DNA of 64,000 nucleotides, taken from the NCBI RefSeq assembly GCF_036555685.1, contig NZ_DATBKY010000111.1:1-64000 (forward strand). The letters run 5' to 3'. Both the position numbers and the translations under genes were made by a program. Origin of the DNA: Actinophytocola sp036555685 (GTDB lineage: Bacteria > Actinomycetota > Actinomycetes > Mycobacteriales > Pseudonocardiaceae). The first letter of the stretch is position 1; each line of letters starts with the position of its first letter. A model generated the notes under the pieces. The model was not told where the DNA came from, ran no database searches, and was given only the letters and a program-made list of their open reading frames with translations. Shown piece by piece: positions 14,476 to 23,659 of this stretch.

Positions 14476-17010
14476 TCACGGGCCGGTGAGCACCCGCGGC
14501 TCGACGTTCCAGCCGTCCAACCGGACCCGGCGGCGTCCGGGCGGGACGCCGTCCCACGTGGCACGCAGCGTTCGCGTCTCGCCGGGGAGCAGGTCGATCG
14601 CGTTGTCGCTCCAGCGGAGCCGGCCCGGGTCGGCGGCCGGGCGGTCGTCGAGCAGCCGGACGTACGGGGCGACCGGGCCGGCCTCGTGTCGCAGGTAGAC
14701 GGTCCACTCCGGACCGTCGGTGCGCGCCTCGGCCGCCACGCGGGCCGGTGTCAGCGTCGTCAGCTCGGCGAAGTCCGCGCCGGCCGTGAGCAAGTAGCGG
14801 TTGGTCCACGGACCGGCCGCGAGGTCCAGCACGAACACCCGCCCGGCGAGATCGCCTGCCGCACAACGGATCTCGCCGACCGCGCGCGGCGCACCGGGCG
14901 CGCATGTCCACCGCTCACGAGCCAGCTCCCGGCCGTCGAGCAGGACGACGCGGGCGGTGACGCCGGCGGGCGACTCGGTGGCCGGCTCGGTGGCCGGCTC
15001 CGCCCACGCCCACACCACTGCCACGAGGTCGCCGCGGATCCGGGGCGCGGGCAGCTCGGCGCAGACGTGCCCGGGCCGGTACGCCCGGCGCACGTAGTGG
15101 TACGCCGCCTTCGGCTCGCCGAAGTAGTCGACCGCCGCCGTGCACCAGCCGTTCGGGAAGGACTCGTTGAACTGCCACGGCAGCACCCCGCAGCTCGCCG
15201 GCCGCCGCCTGCTCGCCTCGACCGCGTAGCGCAGCCCGTCGGCCTGGAGGAACTGGCTCGCGCGGGACAGCCCCTCGAGGTCGTCGACGCCGAACGCCGC
15301 GCGCACCAGCGGCTCGTTGTTCCACCACCGGCCCAGGTGGTCCCACACCGGGTTGCCCTTGGTCGGCAGCACCTGGTCCGCCACGGGCACCACCGAGGCG
15401 ATCGCCCGCAGGTTCGTCATGCCCTCCACGCCGAACTCGCTCTGCAGCAGCGCACGCCCGGAGTCGTACAGGCGGTAGTGGTCGTCGAGGCCCTGGTGCT
15501 CCCACGGCCCGTGCACGTCGTGCTGTTCGGCGCCCGCCGCGACGTCGTCGAGCGTGTTGCCGAACACCGGCCCCGACGGCGAGGTCGGCAGCCACTGCCG
15601 GCCGGGATCGAGGCGTGCCACCACCTCGTGCAGCGCGGCGAGCACCGGTGAGTCGCCGTCGGTCAGCGGCACGCCGTCGGCTCGCTGCAGCTCGTTGCCG
15701 CCGCACCAGATCGCGAGGCTCGGGTGGTTGCGCCGCGCCGGCACGATCCGCTCCGCCTCGGCGGCCATCCGCGCCACGAACGCCGGCGCCGAGCTGGGCA
15801 CGCTGCGCATGCCCGAGCTCGACTGCGCGAACTCCTGCCACACGAGGATGCCGAGCTCGTCGCACAGGTCGTAGAACGCCGTGGACTCGACGAGCCCGCC
15901 GCCCCACACCCGCAGCATGTTGACCCCGGCGTCGCGCGCGAGCGTGAGCAGGTGCCGCAGCCGATCCGCGCCGACCGCGCCGTACAGCGCGTCCGCCGGT
16001 ACCCAGTTCCAGCCCTGCACGACCCGGGGCCGCCCGCCGACGGTCAGCCGGTAGGGCAGCGACCCCGCGGGCGCGCCCGCGTCCCGGGTGAACCGGACGT
16101 CGCGGATCCCCACGCGCACGCGATGCTCGTCGCTGACCCGTCCGAGCGCGTCGCGCAGCGTGGTGTGCAGTGTGTACAGATGCGGTGAACCGGAACCGTT
16201 GGGGCACCAGGGTTTCGGGTCGCGCACCTCGACCACGACCTCCGTCGCGGGCCCGCGTGCCGACGCGGCCACCGTGCCGTCCGCGTCGAGCAGCGTGCAC
16301 GCCAGGGTCGCCCCGGCCACGTCACCGTCCGCGCCACCGTCCGCGCCACCGTCCACTGTCACCGACACCGTGACCCGGCCCGACGGGCCGGTGCGCGCCC
16401 ACACGTCCGCGAGGCGCAGCGGGCCCGTGGTGCGCAGGCGGACCGGGCCCCAGAGGCCCTGGTGCACCAGCCGCGGGCAGAAGTCCCACCCGTAGCCCAT
16501 CCGGCTCTTGTGGACAGTCACCGCCGCCGTGTAGCCGACCTGCGGCTCGCTCACCGGCGCCGGGTCGACCACCACCGACAGGCTGTGCTCGCCCCGCCCG
16601 AGCCGCCCGCTCACCTCGACCACGAGCGGCACGAACATCCCCTCGTGGCGCGCGATCCGCTCGCCGTCCAGGTACACCGAGGCGGCGTGGTCGATGCCGT
16701 CGAACTCGAGGAAGGAGCGCTCGCCACCCGCCGGCGCCACCAGCCGGGTCCGGTGGACCCACGTCCGCTGCGGCACCCACTCGCTGAGCAGGCTCTGCCG
16801 CCCGACGTACGGATCGGGTACCCGGCCGGCCCGGACCAGGTCCGCGAGCACCGAGCCGGGCACGCGCGCGGGCACCCACTCCGCGCCGTCGTCGCGGCGG
16901 GCGTGCAGCTGCGCGCGGTGCAGCTGCCAGTCGTCCCCGAGGAACCCGCGCAGCTCCCAACCTTGGTCCACACTGGACACCGCGCACACTGCGGTCATGT
17001 CCGCGGTCAT
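14476..17010 (-). CDS. Glycoside hydrolase family 2, beta-mannosidase type
   Basis: 844 aa, the usual size for GH2 beta-mannosidases. The N-terminal sugar-binding sandwich includes VPGSVLADLVRAG, typical of mannosidases. The barrel has RVWGGGLVES, FYDLCDELGILVWQEF, the acid/base Glu440 in WCGGNEL and the nucleophile Glu525 in QSEFGVEG. No signal peptide is present, so it is probably cytoplasmic and would split short manno-oligosaccharides or N-glycan stubs taken up by a transporter not seen here. It stands alone, convergent with the SDR pair; the antiporter gene lies immediately upstream on the same strand (18 nt). Confidence 0.9.
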   Translation of the reverse strand: MTADMTAVCAVSSVDQGWELRGFLGDDWQLHRAQLHARRDDGAEWVPARVPGSVLADLVRAGRVPDPYVGRQSLLSEWVPQRTWVHRTRLVAPAGGERSFLEFDGIDHAASVYLDGERIARHEGMFVPLVVEVSGRLGRGEHSLSVVVDPAPVSEPQVGYTAAVTVHKSRMGYGWDFCPRLVHQGLWGPVRLRTTGPLRLADVWARTGPSGRVTVSVTVDGGADGGADGDVAGATLACTLLDADGTVAASARGPATEVVVEVRDPKPWCPNGSGSPHLYTLHTTLRDALGRVSDEHRVRVGIRDVRFTRDAGAPAGSLPYRLTVGGRPRVVQGWNWVPADALYGAVGADRLRHLLTLARDAGVNMLRVWGGGLVESTAFYDLCDELGILVWQEFAQSSSGMRSVPSSAPAFVARMAAEAERIVPARRNHPSLAIWCGGNELQRADGVPLTDGDSPVLAALHEVVARLDPGRQWLPTSPSGPVFGNTLDDVAAGAEQHDVHGPWEHQGLDDHYRLYDSGRALLQSEFGVEGMTNLRAIASVVPVADQVLPTKGNPVWDHLGRWWNNEPLVRAAFGVDDLEGLSRASQFLQADGLRYAVEASRRRPASCGVLPWQFNESFPNGWCTAAVDYFGEPKAAYHYVRRAYRPGHVCAELPAPRIRGDLVAVVWAWAEPATEPATESPAGVTARVVLLDGRELARERWTCAPGAPRAVGEIRCAAGDLAGRVFVLDLAAGPWTNRYLLTAGADFAELTTLTPARVAAEARTDGPEWTVYLRHEAGPVAPYVRLLDDRPAADPGRLRWSDNAIDLLPGETRTLRATWDGVPPGRRRVRLDGWNVEPRVLTGP

Positions 17011-17028
17011 GTCCCGCCCCCCGACCGG

Positions 17029-18228
17029 TCACCGTTCTGGCTGCTCCTCGGAAGGATGCCACGAGCCGAGCTCCTCCGGGCGGTGCAGGGCCGTCGCGAT
17101 CGCGGGCAGGACGAGGACGGTGAGCACGCCGGCGCCGACGAGCGCCGCGGCGTTCTCGGACAGCATCGTGCCGTTGCGCAGCCCGATCTCGGCCAGCGCG
17201 ACCAGGAGCGGCAGCGTCGTCGCGGTGATCAGCACGGCCTCCGTGCGCTCGCGCAGGCTCAGCACACGGCGGTAGACCAGCAGGGCGGGCACGCCGCGGA
17301 TGAGGAGCATGAGCGCGAAGAACAGCAGCACCCGAAGCGGCGCCTCCGCGATCGAGTGGATGTTCAGGCCCATGCCGGAGTAGACGAAGAAGACCGGCAC
17401 GAAGAAGCCGTAGCCGACCGCGTCCAGCTTGAACTCGAGCGTCGGTGCCGAGGCGCCCTCCCAGCGGCGGAGCACCATGCCGGCGAGGAACGCGCCGAGG
17501 ACGGCGTCGAGGTGGAACTCGTTCGTCACGGCGATCAGCAGGATCAGCAGCAGCACGGTGGCCCGCAGGATGATCTGCGACGTCTCGTGGTGGCCGTGCT
17601 CGATGACGTCGGCCAGCCGCCGGCTGCGGCGCACGAACTGCGGGGTGAAGCTCAGCACGACCGCCAGCACCGCGACGGTGCCGAGCGACGCGAGCGCGAC
17701 GAACCGGTTCTGCGTGCCCAGGAAGATCGCGATCGCGATGATCGGGAACAGCTCACCGACGGCGCCGGCCGCGAGCAGGCACCGCCCGAGCCGCCCGCTG
17801 AGCATGTCGCGTTCGCGCAGTACCGGCAGCAGCGTGCCGAGCGCGGTCGTGGTCATCCCGAGCGCGACCGGCACGTAGGCGCGCACCAGCCCGCTCAGCG
17901 CGAGGACCCCGATCACGCCGAGCGCGAGCACCACCGAGATCAGCCACCCGACGATCGCGCGCTTGCCCGCGTCCTGCCAGAACAGCCGCAGGTCCACCTC
18001 GTAGCCCGCGAGCAGGAACACGAACCCGAGCCCGACCTCCGCCAGCAGCCGCACGTCGCCCGGCGACCCGAGGCCGAGCACCTGCGGCCCGATGAGCACG
18101 CCGCCCGCCAGCAGGACCACCACCTGCGGCACCCGGAAGCGAGCCGGGAGCAGGCCGAGCAGTATCGGCGCCAGCAACGACACGACCGAGACAGCCAGCA
18201 ACGAGTTGATCCCGATCTCACCGTCCAC
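17029..18228 (-). CDS. CPA2-type cation/proton antiporter (Kef/NapA-like)
   Basis: 399 aa with 12-13 membrane helices. The early LLAGGVLIGPQVLG and FVFLLAGYEVDL are hallmarks of the family; the Asp in GYEVD-like position is in the ion-binding core. No TrkA-N (RCK) domain is attached, so it is of the short type. The GTG at 18228 is chosen because GAAGGA precedes it by about 7 nt; the ORF extends 11 residues further without a ribosome site. Likely Na+ or K+/H+ exchange in pH or salt homeostasis; which ion cannot be read. Confidence 0.8.
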   Translation of the reverse strand: MDGEIGINSLLAVSVVSLLAPILLGLLPARFRVPQVVVLLAGGVLIGPQVLGLGSPGDVRLLAEVGLGFVFLLAGYEVDLRLFWQDAGKRAIVGWLISVVLALGVIGVLALSGLVRAYVPVALGMTTTALGTLLPVLRERDMLSGRLGRCLLAAGAVGELFPIIAIAIFLGTQNRFVALASLGTVAVLAVVLSFTPQFVRRSRRLADVIEHGHHETSQIILRATVLLLILLIAVTNEFHLDAVLGAFLAGMVLRRWEGASAPTLEFKLDAVGYGFFVPVFFVYSGMGLNIHSIAEAPLRVLLFFALMLLIRGVPALLVYRRVLSLRERTEAVLITATTLPLLVALAEIGLRNGTMLSENAAALVGAGVLTVLVLPAIATALHRPEELGSWHPSEEQPER

Positions 18229-18432
18229 GTGAATCCTTCGGCCGCGGCGCCGGTGGCGCACCTCACACTATTCGTCGCAGTCGGGCTGACATGCGTAAAC
18301 GCCGACTTTCCGGGTCCGGCCTTTGCGGCATTCCCGGCATCTCGCCGCAACACCACCGGCCCGCCGGATTTACATAGGCGTTGAATGGACGTGCACGTTG
18401 CGTGACGGCATGCGCACGAGTCGGGAGGGCAG

Positions 18433-20268
18433 ATGTGCGGCATCACGGGCTGGGTCGCGTTCCGGCGCGACCTGCGCGCGGAGCGCGAGACCGTGGACGC
18501 GATGACGGCGACGATGACCTGCCGCGGGCCGGACGACGTCGGCACGTTCTCCGCCGAGCACGCGGCGCTCGGTCACCGGCGGCTCGCCATCATCGACCTG
18601 CCGGGCGGGCGGCAGCCGATGAGCGTGCCGACGCCGGACGGGCCGGTCGCCATCGTCTACTCCGGTGAGACCTACAACTTCGCCGAGCTGCGCGCGGAGC
18701 TCGCCGGCCGCGGGCACGCGTTCACCACCGAGTCGGACACCGAGGTGGTGCTGCACGCCTACCTCGAGTGGGGCACCGCGCTCGCGGAACGTCTCAACGG
18801 CATGTACGCGTTCGCGATCTGGGACGGCCGCGCCGAGCGGCTCGTCATGGTCCGCGACCGCATGGGCATCAAGCCCTTCTACTTCACCGAGACCGCCGAC
18901 GGCGTGCTGTTCGGCAGCGAGCCGAAGGCGATCCTGGCGAACCCGGCCGTAGAGCCCACCGTCACGCTCGACGGGTTCCGCGAGCTGTTCGCGTTCGTCA
19001 AGACGCCCGGGCACGCCGTCTGGGACGGCATGCGCGAGGTGGAGCCGGGCACCGTCGTCACCGTCGACCGGTCGGGGCCGCGGACCACCCGCTACTGGAC
19101 GCTCGAGACCCGCGAGCACACCGACGACCAGGACACGACCGTCGCGCGCGTGCGCGAGCTGCTCGAGGACATCGTGCGCCGCCAGCTCGTCGCCGACGTG
19201 CCGCGGTGCACGCTGCTCTCCGGCGGCCTCGACTCCTCCGCGATGACCGCGATCGCCGCCCGGCAGCTCGGCGCGGTCGGCGAGACCGTGCGCAGCTTCG
19301 CGGTCGACTTCGTGGGCCAGACCGAGAACTTCGTGGCCGACGAGTTCCGCCCCACGCCCGACGCCCCGTTCGTGCACGACGTCGCTTCGAAGTCGCGCAC
19401 GGACCACCGCGACATCGTGCTGAACGCGGACGAGCTCGCCGACCCGGCCGTGCGCGAGGCCGTGATCCGGGCCCGCGACCTGCCGGCCGGGCTCGGCGAC
19501 CTGGACGCGTCGCTGTACCTGCTGTTCAAGGCCATCCGCGGGCAGTCGACGGTGGCGTTGTCCGGGGAGTCGGCCGACGAGGTGTTCGGCGGGTACCGGC
19601 AGTTCTTCGATCCCGAGGCGCGGCGGGCGGACACGTTCCCCTGGCTGGTCCAGTTCCAGCGCCACGCGGGCGAGGAGGACGGCTTTTTCACGCCGGGCTT
19701 CGCCGCGTCACTCGACCTCGAGCGCTACGTGCGCGACGCGTACGCCACGTCGGTCGCGCACATCCAGCGGCTCGACGGTGAGTCCGACCTCGAGTGGCGC
19801 ATGCGCCGGATCTGCTTTTTGCACCTGACCCACTTCGTGCGGATCCTGCTCGACCGCAAGGACCGCATGTCGATGGCGGTCGGGCTCGAGGTGCGGGTGC
19901 CGTTCTGCGACCACCGGCTCGTCGAGTACGTGTACAACACGCCGTGGTCGTTCAAGAACTACGACGGCCGCGAGAAGTCCCTGCTGCGCGGCGCGACCCG
20001 GGACGTGCTGCCCCAGTCGGTGGCCGACCGGGTCAAGTCGCCGTATCCGTCCACACAGGACGCGAACTACGTCGTGGCCCTCCAGCGGCAGGCGCGCGAG
20101 TACCTGGCCGAACCCGCTCACCCGGTGTTCGACCTGATCCGCCGCGACTGGCTCGCCCGGACCGTCGAGGTCGAGTCGCTGGACATGCGGGCGCGGTTCG
20201 GCCTGGAGCGCGTGCTGAACCTGGCGGTGTGGCTGGACATGTACTCGCCGGTACTGAAGCTGTCCTGA
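18433..20268 (+). CDS. asnB: Asparagine synthase, glutamine-hydrolysing
   Basis: 611 aa. Cys2 (MCGITGW) is the glutaminase nucleophile, with RGPDD and GHRRLAIIDL in the class II amidotransferase domain. The synthetase domain begins near residue 230 with the ATP pyrophosphatase motif LLSGGLDSSA. All elements of AsnB are present, so it should make asparagine from aspartate, ATP and glutamine. GGAGGG lies just upstream of the ATG. It is divergent from the antiporter and convergent to a 44-aa gene. No lasso-peptide partner genes (PqqD-like, transglutaminase-like) are nearby, so a lasso cyclase role is unlikely. Confidence 0.92.
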   Translation: MCGITGWVAFRRDLRAERETVDAMTATMTCRGPDDVGTFSAEHAALGHRRLAIIDLPGGRQPMSVPTPDGPVAIVYSGETYNFAELRAELAGRGHAFTTESDTEVVLHAYLEWGTALAERLNGMYAFAIWDGRAERLVMVRDRMGIKPFYFTETADGVLFGSEPKAILANPAVEPTVTLDGFRELFAFVKTPGHAVWDGMREVEPGTVVTVDRSGPRTTRYWTLETREHTDDQDTTVARVRELLEDIVRRQLVADVPRCTLLSGGLDSSAMTAIAARQLGAVGETVRSFAVDFVGQTENFVADEFRPTPDAPFVHDVASKSRTDHRDIVLNADELADPAVREAVIRARDLPAGLGDLDASLYLLFKAIRGQSTVALSGESADEVFGGYRQFFDPEARRADTFPWLVQFQRHAGEEDGFFTPGFAASLDLERYVRDAYATSVAHIQRLDGESDLEWRMRRICFLHLTHFVRILLDRKDRMSMAVGLEVRVPFCDHRLVEYVYNTPWSFKNYDGREKSLLRGATRDVLPQSVADRVKSPYPSTQDANYVVALQRQAREYLAEPAHPVFDLIRRDWLARTVEVESLDMRARFGLERVLNLAVWLDMYSPVLKLS

Positions 20269-20317
20269 CGCCGCTGTTCTGACGCCGCCGTCCTGGCCTG
20301 TCGTCCTGGGCCCCGGC

Positions 20318-20452
20318 TCAGCCGGCCTTCCGGACCTCCTCGGCGGCCTCGGCCGGCTCCTTCGCGGGCTCGTCCGTGCCGGCGATCTCGATGCCGATCT
20401 CCCGGGCGAGCTCGTCGAAGATGGGTGTGGTCGTGACACCGCGGTCGGACAT
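20318..20452 (-). CDS. Small 44-aa protein of unknown function
   Basis: MSDRGVTTTPIFDELAREIG begins a 44-residue protein with an amphipathic middle and an acidic, Ala/Glu-rich C-terminus. A very good ribosome site (GGGGAGGAACC before the ATG) supports real translation. It has no signal peptide or cysteine. It is convergent with asnB. I do not recognise a family; it is too short for safe assignment. Confidence 0.5.
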   Translation of the reverse strand: MSDRGVTTTPIFDELAREIGIEIAGTDEPAKEPAEAAEEVRKAG

Positions 20453-20671
20453 GGTTCCTCCCCAAATCCCCATCGGCGCGGACGCTCCCACACGCCGCGC
20501 ACCCCACGACACTACTGTGCCTGGCCCGCGAATTGTCCGACATCGGTACGGCGTCAACTTTCTGTCGTGTTCTCGTGAGTCGAAAATGCGCACGTTTCGT
20601 GCCGTGACCAGGCAATGTTGCGATTCAGTCGAGTGCCCGTCGCATGGTCCGGGCGGCCGTAGAATCCGGTG

Positions 20672-21097
20672 ATGCCGGGTTCCCGGAGCGACAGTCCAGC
20701 CGACAGCGCGGAGCTGCGGCTGCTCGGGTTGCTCGCGGTAGCCGATCGCGGGTGTGAGCTGCAGGAGCGGTCCGAGGCCGTGCTCCGCCGCTGCGCCACC
20801 GCGGACCCGCCCGGACCCGCGCTCGCCCGCGAGGGCGGCTACCTCGCCGGCGAGTACCACCGGCTGCACGGCTGGGCCGCCGACGCCGACCACCTCCCCG
20901 ACGGGGACTCCCTGCGCGAGCTGCTCGCCCTGCTGCTCATGCAGCACTGCCAGCTGCTGCACTACGCCCTGCGGCTCGCCTTCCCGAAGACGGCGCACCG
21001 CGCGGCCGTGCGCCGGGCCATCGCGCCCTCGCTGGGCGAGCCGGCCGACCGGCTGCGCGCGACCCGCGACGAGCTGGCCCGCCGGGCCGGCCGGTAG
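20672..21097 (+). CDS. Hypothetical protein, all-helical
   Basis: 141 aa, Leu/Ala/Arg-rich and predicted helical throughout, with conserved-looking CQLLHYALRLAF and LRELLALLLMQHC. It has no membrane helix, cofactor motif or signal. Start at ATG 20672 or GTG 20669. It is divergent from the 44-aa gene and convergent with an MFS gene 10 nt away. I do not recognise it; codon third positions look like a real gene. Confidence 0.55.
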   Translation: MPGSRSDSPADSAELRLLGLLAVADRGCELQERSEAVLRRCATADPPGPALAREGGYLAGEYHRLHGWAADADHLPDGDSLRELLALLLMQHCQLLHYALRLAFPKTAHRAAVRRAIAPSLGEPADRLRATRDELARRAGR

Positions 21098-21107
21098 CAG
21101 TGGCCGC

Positions 21108-22319
21108 TCACGTCTTGGCGGCGCGTTCGCCGGGCCGGCGGACGGCCGCGACGGCCGGGCCGGCGAGCAACACCACGGCGAGCGCGGCGAACCCGTAGGG
21201 CAGGCTCGCGGCCGTGGCGACGGCGGCCACCAGCAACGGGCCGCCCGCGTCGCCGAGCTCGCGGCCCACCTCGGCCGCGCCCATGGTCTGGCCGAGGCGT
21301 TCGGGCGGCGTCGACGACGCCAGCGCCGCGAAGCCCAGCGGCGTGATCAGGCCGGTACCCGCCCCGACCAGGACCGCGGCGGCCAGTATCCCGGCCAGGC
21401 CGGGCAGCATCGCGCACCCCAGGCCGGCCGCGGTGACCGCCAGGCCGCCGACGAGCCCGGCACGGGTACCGATGCGGCCGGCGTCGCGGGCGCGGCCGGC
21501 GAGCGGCTGCGCGACCGCGGCCGTCGCCGCCAGGACCGACACCGCCGCGCCGGTGGCGATCGTGCCGAGGCCGGCCGCGGCGCCGCGGACCGGCAGGAAC
21601 CCGACACCCACCGACAGCGCGGCGGTCGCCCCGGCGAGCGCCGCGGTCGGCTGCCAGAACTCCGGCGCGGCGAGCCGCTTCGCCAGGTCCAGCACGCTCT
21701 GCCGGGCCCGGGGCAGCGGCGGCACGCGCGGCACCGCGAGCGCGGCCCAGACCACGACCACCACCGCGACACCGGCCAGCACCGCGAACAGCAGCGCCAG
21801 CCCGCCCGCCCACACCAGCACACCGCCGAGCAGCGGGCCGAGCGTGTAGCCGACGCTCTTGTAGAAGCCGTACCCACCGAACACCCGCCCGTGCCGCCCG
21901 GCCGGGTTCAGCCGGGCCAGCAGCGCGGACGCGGCCGGCGAGAACGCGGACGCCGCCATGCCCTGGCCCAGCCGCGCCGCCCAGAGCCAGCCGGGCGCGT
22001 CGCCGACCGCGTACAGGGCCGACGCGGCGGCGAACGCGACGAGCCCGCCGAGCAGCACCGGCCGCGCGCCGATCCGGTCGGCGAGTGCGCCGAAGACCGG
22101 CTTGAGCACGACCTCCGCGCCGTCGTACAGCGCGAGCAGGCCACCGAGGACGAGCAGCGAGGTGACCGCGTCGGCGCTGCCCGCACCCAGACTCGCGGCG
22201 ACCCCGTGCGCCGCGAAAGCGGTGGTGAACCCGGCCGCGTAGAGCGGCCACCCGGCCCGGCGACGGGCCGCGTCGGAGGTCCCGTCGAAGGTCCCGGCGG
22301 AGGTCCCGTCGAAGGTCAC
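21108..22319 (-). CDS. MFS transporter
   Basis: 403 aa with about 12 membrane helices. The signature after helix 2 is seen as GALADRIGARPVLL, and the second half repeats it (AGRARDAGRIGTRAGL). The GTG at 22319 is preferred; the extension to 22463 would overlap the divergent FUSC gene. The first residues carry a small tandem repeat (TFDGTSAGTFDGTSD). Probably a drug or metabolite exporter; the substrate is not predictable. Confidence 0.8.
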   Translation of the reverse strand: MTFDGTSAGTFDGTSDAARRRAGWPLYAAGFTTAFAAHGVAASLGAGSADAVTSLLVLGGLLALYDGAEVVLKPVFGALADRIGARPVLLGGLVAFAAASALYAVGDAPGWLWAARLGQGMAASAFSPAASALLARLNPAGRHGRVFGGYGFYKSVGYTLGPLLGGVLVWAGGLALLFAVLAGVAVVVVVWAALAVPRVPPLPRARQSVLDLAKRLAAPEFWQPTAALAGATAALSVGVGFLPVRGAAAGLGTIATGAAVSVLAATAAVAQPLAGRARDAGRIGTRAGLVGGLAVTAAGLGCAMLPGLAGILAAAVLVGAGTGLITPLGFAALASSTPPERLGQTMGAAEVGRELGDAGGPLLVAAVATAASLPYGFAALAVVLLAGPAVAAVRRPGERAAKT

Positions 22320-22374
22320 GGCGCAACGGTAGTCACGGTTTCGCGAACGGGCGGATTGGGCAGACCATGCCCCG

Positions 22375-23616
22375 ATGGCATCGACGTATCGCGTCCTCTC
22401 CGAACGGGTCACCGACCTGGGCCGGCGCGGCCGCACCACCGGGCTGCGGATGGCCAAGACCACCCTCGCGGCGATGCTGTCCTACGCGGTCGCCGACTGG
22501 ATCGGGACCAGCAACGCGCCCGTGCTCGCGCCGCTGACCGCCCTGCTGGTCATCCAGGTGACCATGTACGACACCGTCCGCGAGAGCCTGCAGCGCGTCG
22601 CGAGCGTCGTCGCCGGGGTGCTCGTCGCGGTCGCGGTGGCCGCCGTCGTCGGGCTCACCTGGTGGAGCCTCGGCGCGGTCGTCGGCGTCTCCCTCCTGAC
22701 CGGCACGCTGCTGCGGCTGGGCCCGCAGCTGCTGGAGATGCCGATCTCCGCGATGCTGATCCTCGCGGTCGGCGGCGACCAGGACGTGGCCGACAGCCGC
22801 ATCTACGAGACGCTGGTCGGCGCCGCGGTCGGGGTACTGGTCAACTTCGTCGTCGCGCCGCCGCTGTACCTGCAGCCGGCCGGGGACGCGGTGCGCGACC
22901 TCGCCGCGCGGATGGCGAGCCTCAGCCGGAACGTGGCCGCAGCGCTGCTCGAGGGGCCGTGGTCGCGCGCCGACGCCGACCGCTGGCTCAACGAGGCCCG
23001 GGCGCTGAACGACGACGTCGCCCGCGCCGACCGGGTCGTCGCCCGGGCCGAGGCCAGCGCCCGGCTCAACCCGCGCGCCGCGCCGATCAAGCGCCAGCAG
23101 CCGCGCCTGCGCACGGCGCTGACCGGCCTCGAACGCTGCCAGCTGTCGCTGCGCGAGGTCACCCGCGCGCTGCTCGATCGCACCTACTTCGTCCCGGAGG
23201 AGGAGCTGACCGCCGCCTACAGCGAGGAGGTCCGCGCCGCGCTCGCCGGCTTTCTCGAGGCCACCGCCGACGCGACCGACACGGTCGGCGAGCTGGCCGG
23301 GGCGACGCCGGTGGCCGGCGAGCGGGAGCGAGTCGGTGACCACCTTGCCGAGCTCGAACGACGCCGCGACCGGCTCGCCGCCCTGCTCATGGTCGACCCG
23401 CACGCCGACCCGGGCGCCTGGCAGCAGCACGGCGCGCTGCTGACGGCGGTCGACCGGCTTCGCGTGGAGATCGAGTCGGCGGCGCGCCACTCCGACGAGA
23501 CCTGGCGGCCGACGCCGATCACCGAGCGGCAGCGGCGCGCCGTGAAGCGCCTGGTGGAGCAGCGCCGCACCCGGCGAGCGTGGCCGCCGCGGCTGCGGCG
23601 GGCGCGCCGTCGCTGA
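22375..23616 (+). CDS. FUSC family protein (aromatic acid exporter-like)
   Basis: 413 aa. The N-terminal 170 residues hold six membrane helices with the FUSC pattern (KTTLAAMLSYAVADWIG, then APLTALLVIQVTMYDTVRES). The C-terminal 240 residues are cytoplasmic and helical (coiled-coil-like, ADRVVARAEASARLNPRA). Relatives include AaeB and fusaric-acid resistance proteins, which export aromatic acids. The quinate/shikimate locus 4 kb away makes aromatic acids a reasonable guess, but it is not in that operon. Confidence 0.75.
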   Translation: MASTYRVLSERVTDLGRRGRTTGLRMAKTTLAAMLSYAVADWIGTSNAPVLAPLTALLVIQVTMYDTVRESLQRVASVVAGVLVAVAVAAVVGLTWWSLGAVVGVSLLTGTLLRLGPQLLEMPISAMLILAVGGDQDVADSRIYETLVGAAVGVLVNFVVAPPLYLQPAGDAVRDLAARMASLSRNVAAALLEGPWSRADADRWLNEARALNDDVARADRVVARAEASARLNPRAAPIKRQQPRLRTALTGLERCQLSLREVTRALLDRTYFVPEEELTAAYSEEVRAALAGFLEATADATDTVGELAGATPVAGERERVGDHLAELERRRDRLAALLMVDPHADPGAWQQHGALLTAVDRLRVEIESAARHSDETWRPTPITERQRRAVKRLVEQRRTRRAWPPRLRRARRR

Positions 23617-23659
23617 GTCGTGTCGCATGATGGCGCGGCCGCCCGGATAGGGTGGATCC

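Noticed and set aside
18433..20452. Lasso peptide cluster (Asn-synthase-like cyclase plus 44-aa precursor)
   Set aside because: The synthase has a complete Cys2 glutaminase domain and full AsnB motifs, and no PqqD-like or leader-peptidase gene is present; the small ORF is convergent and has no core-peptide pattern.
22261..22319. Tandem repeat at the start of the MFS gene as a regulatory repeat
   Set aside because: It lies within the coding frame (TFDGTSAGTFDGTSD) and is more simply a coding-sequence duplication.
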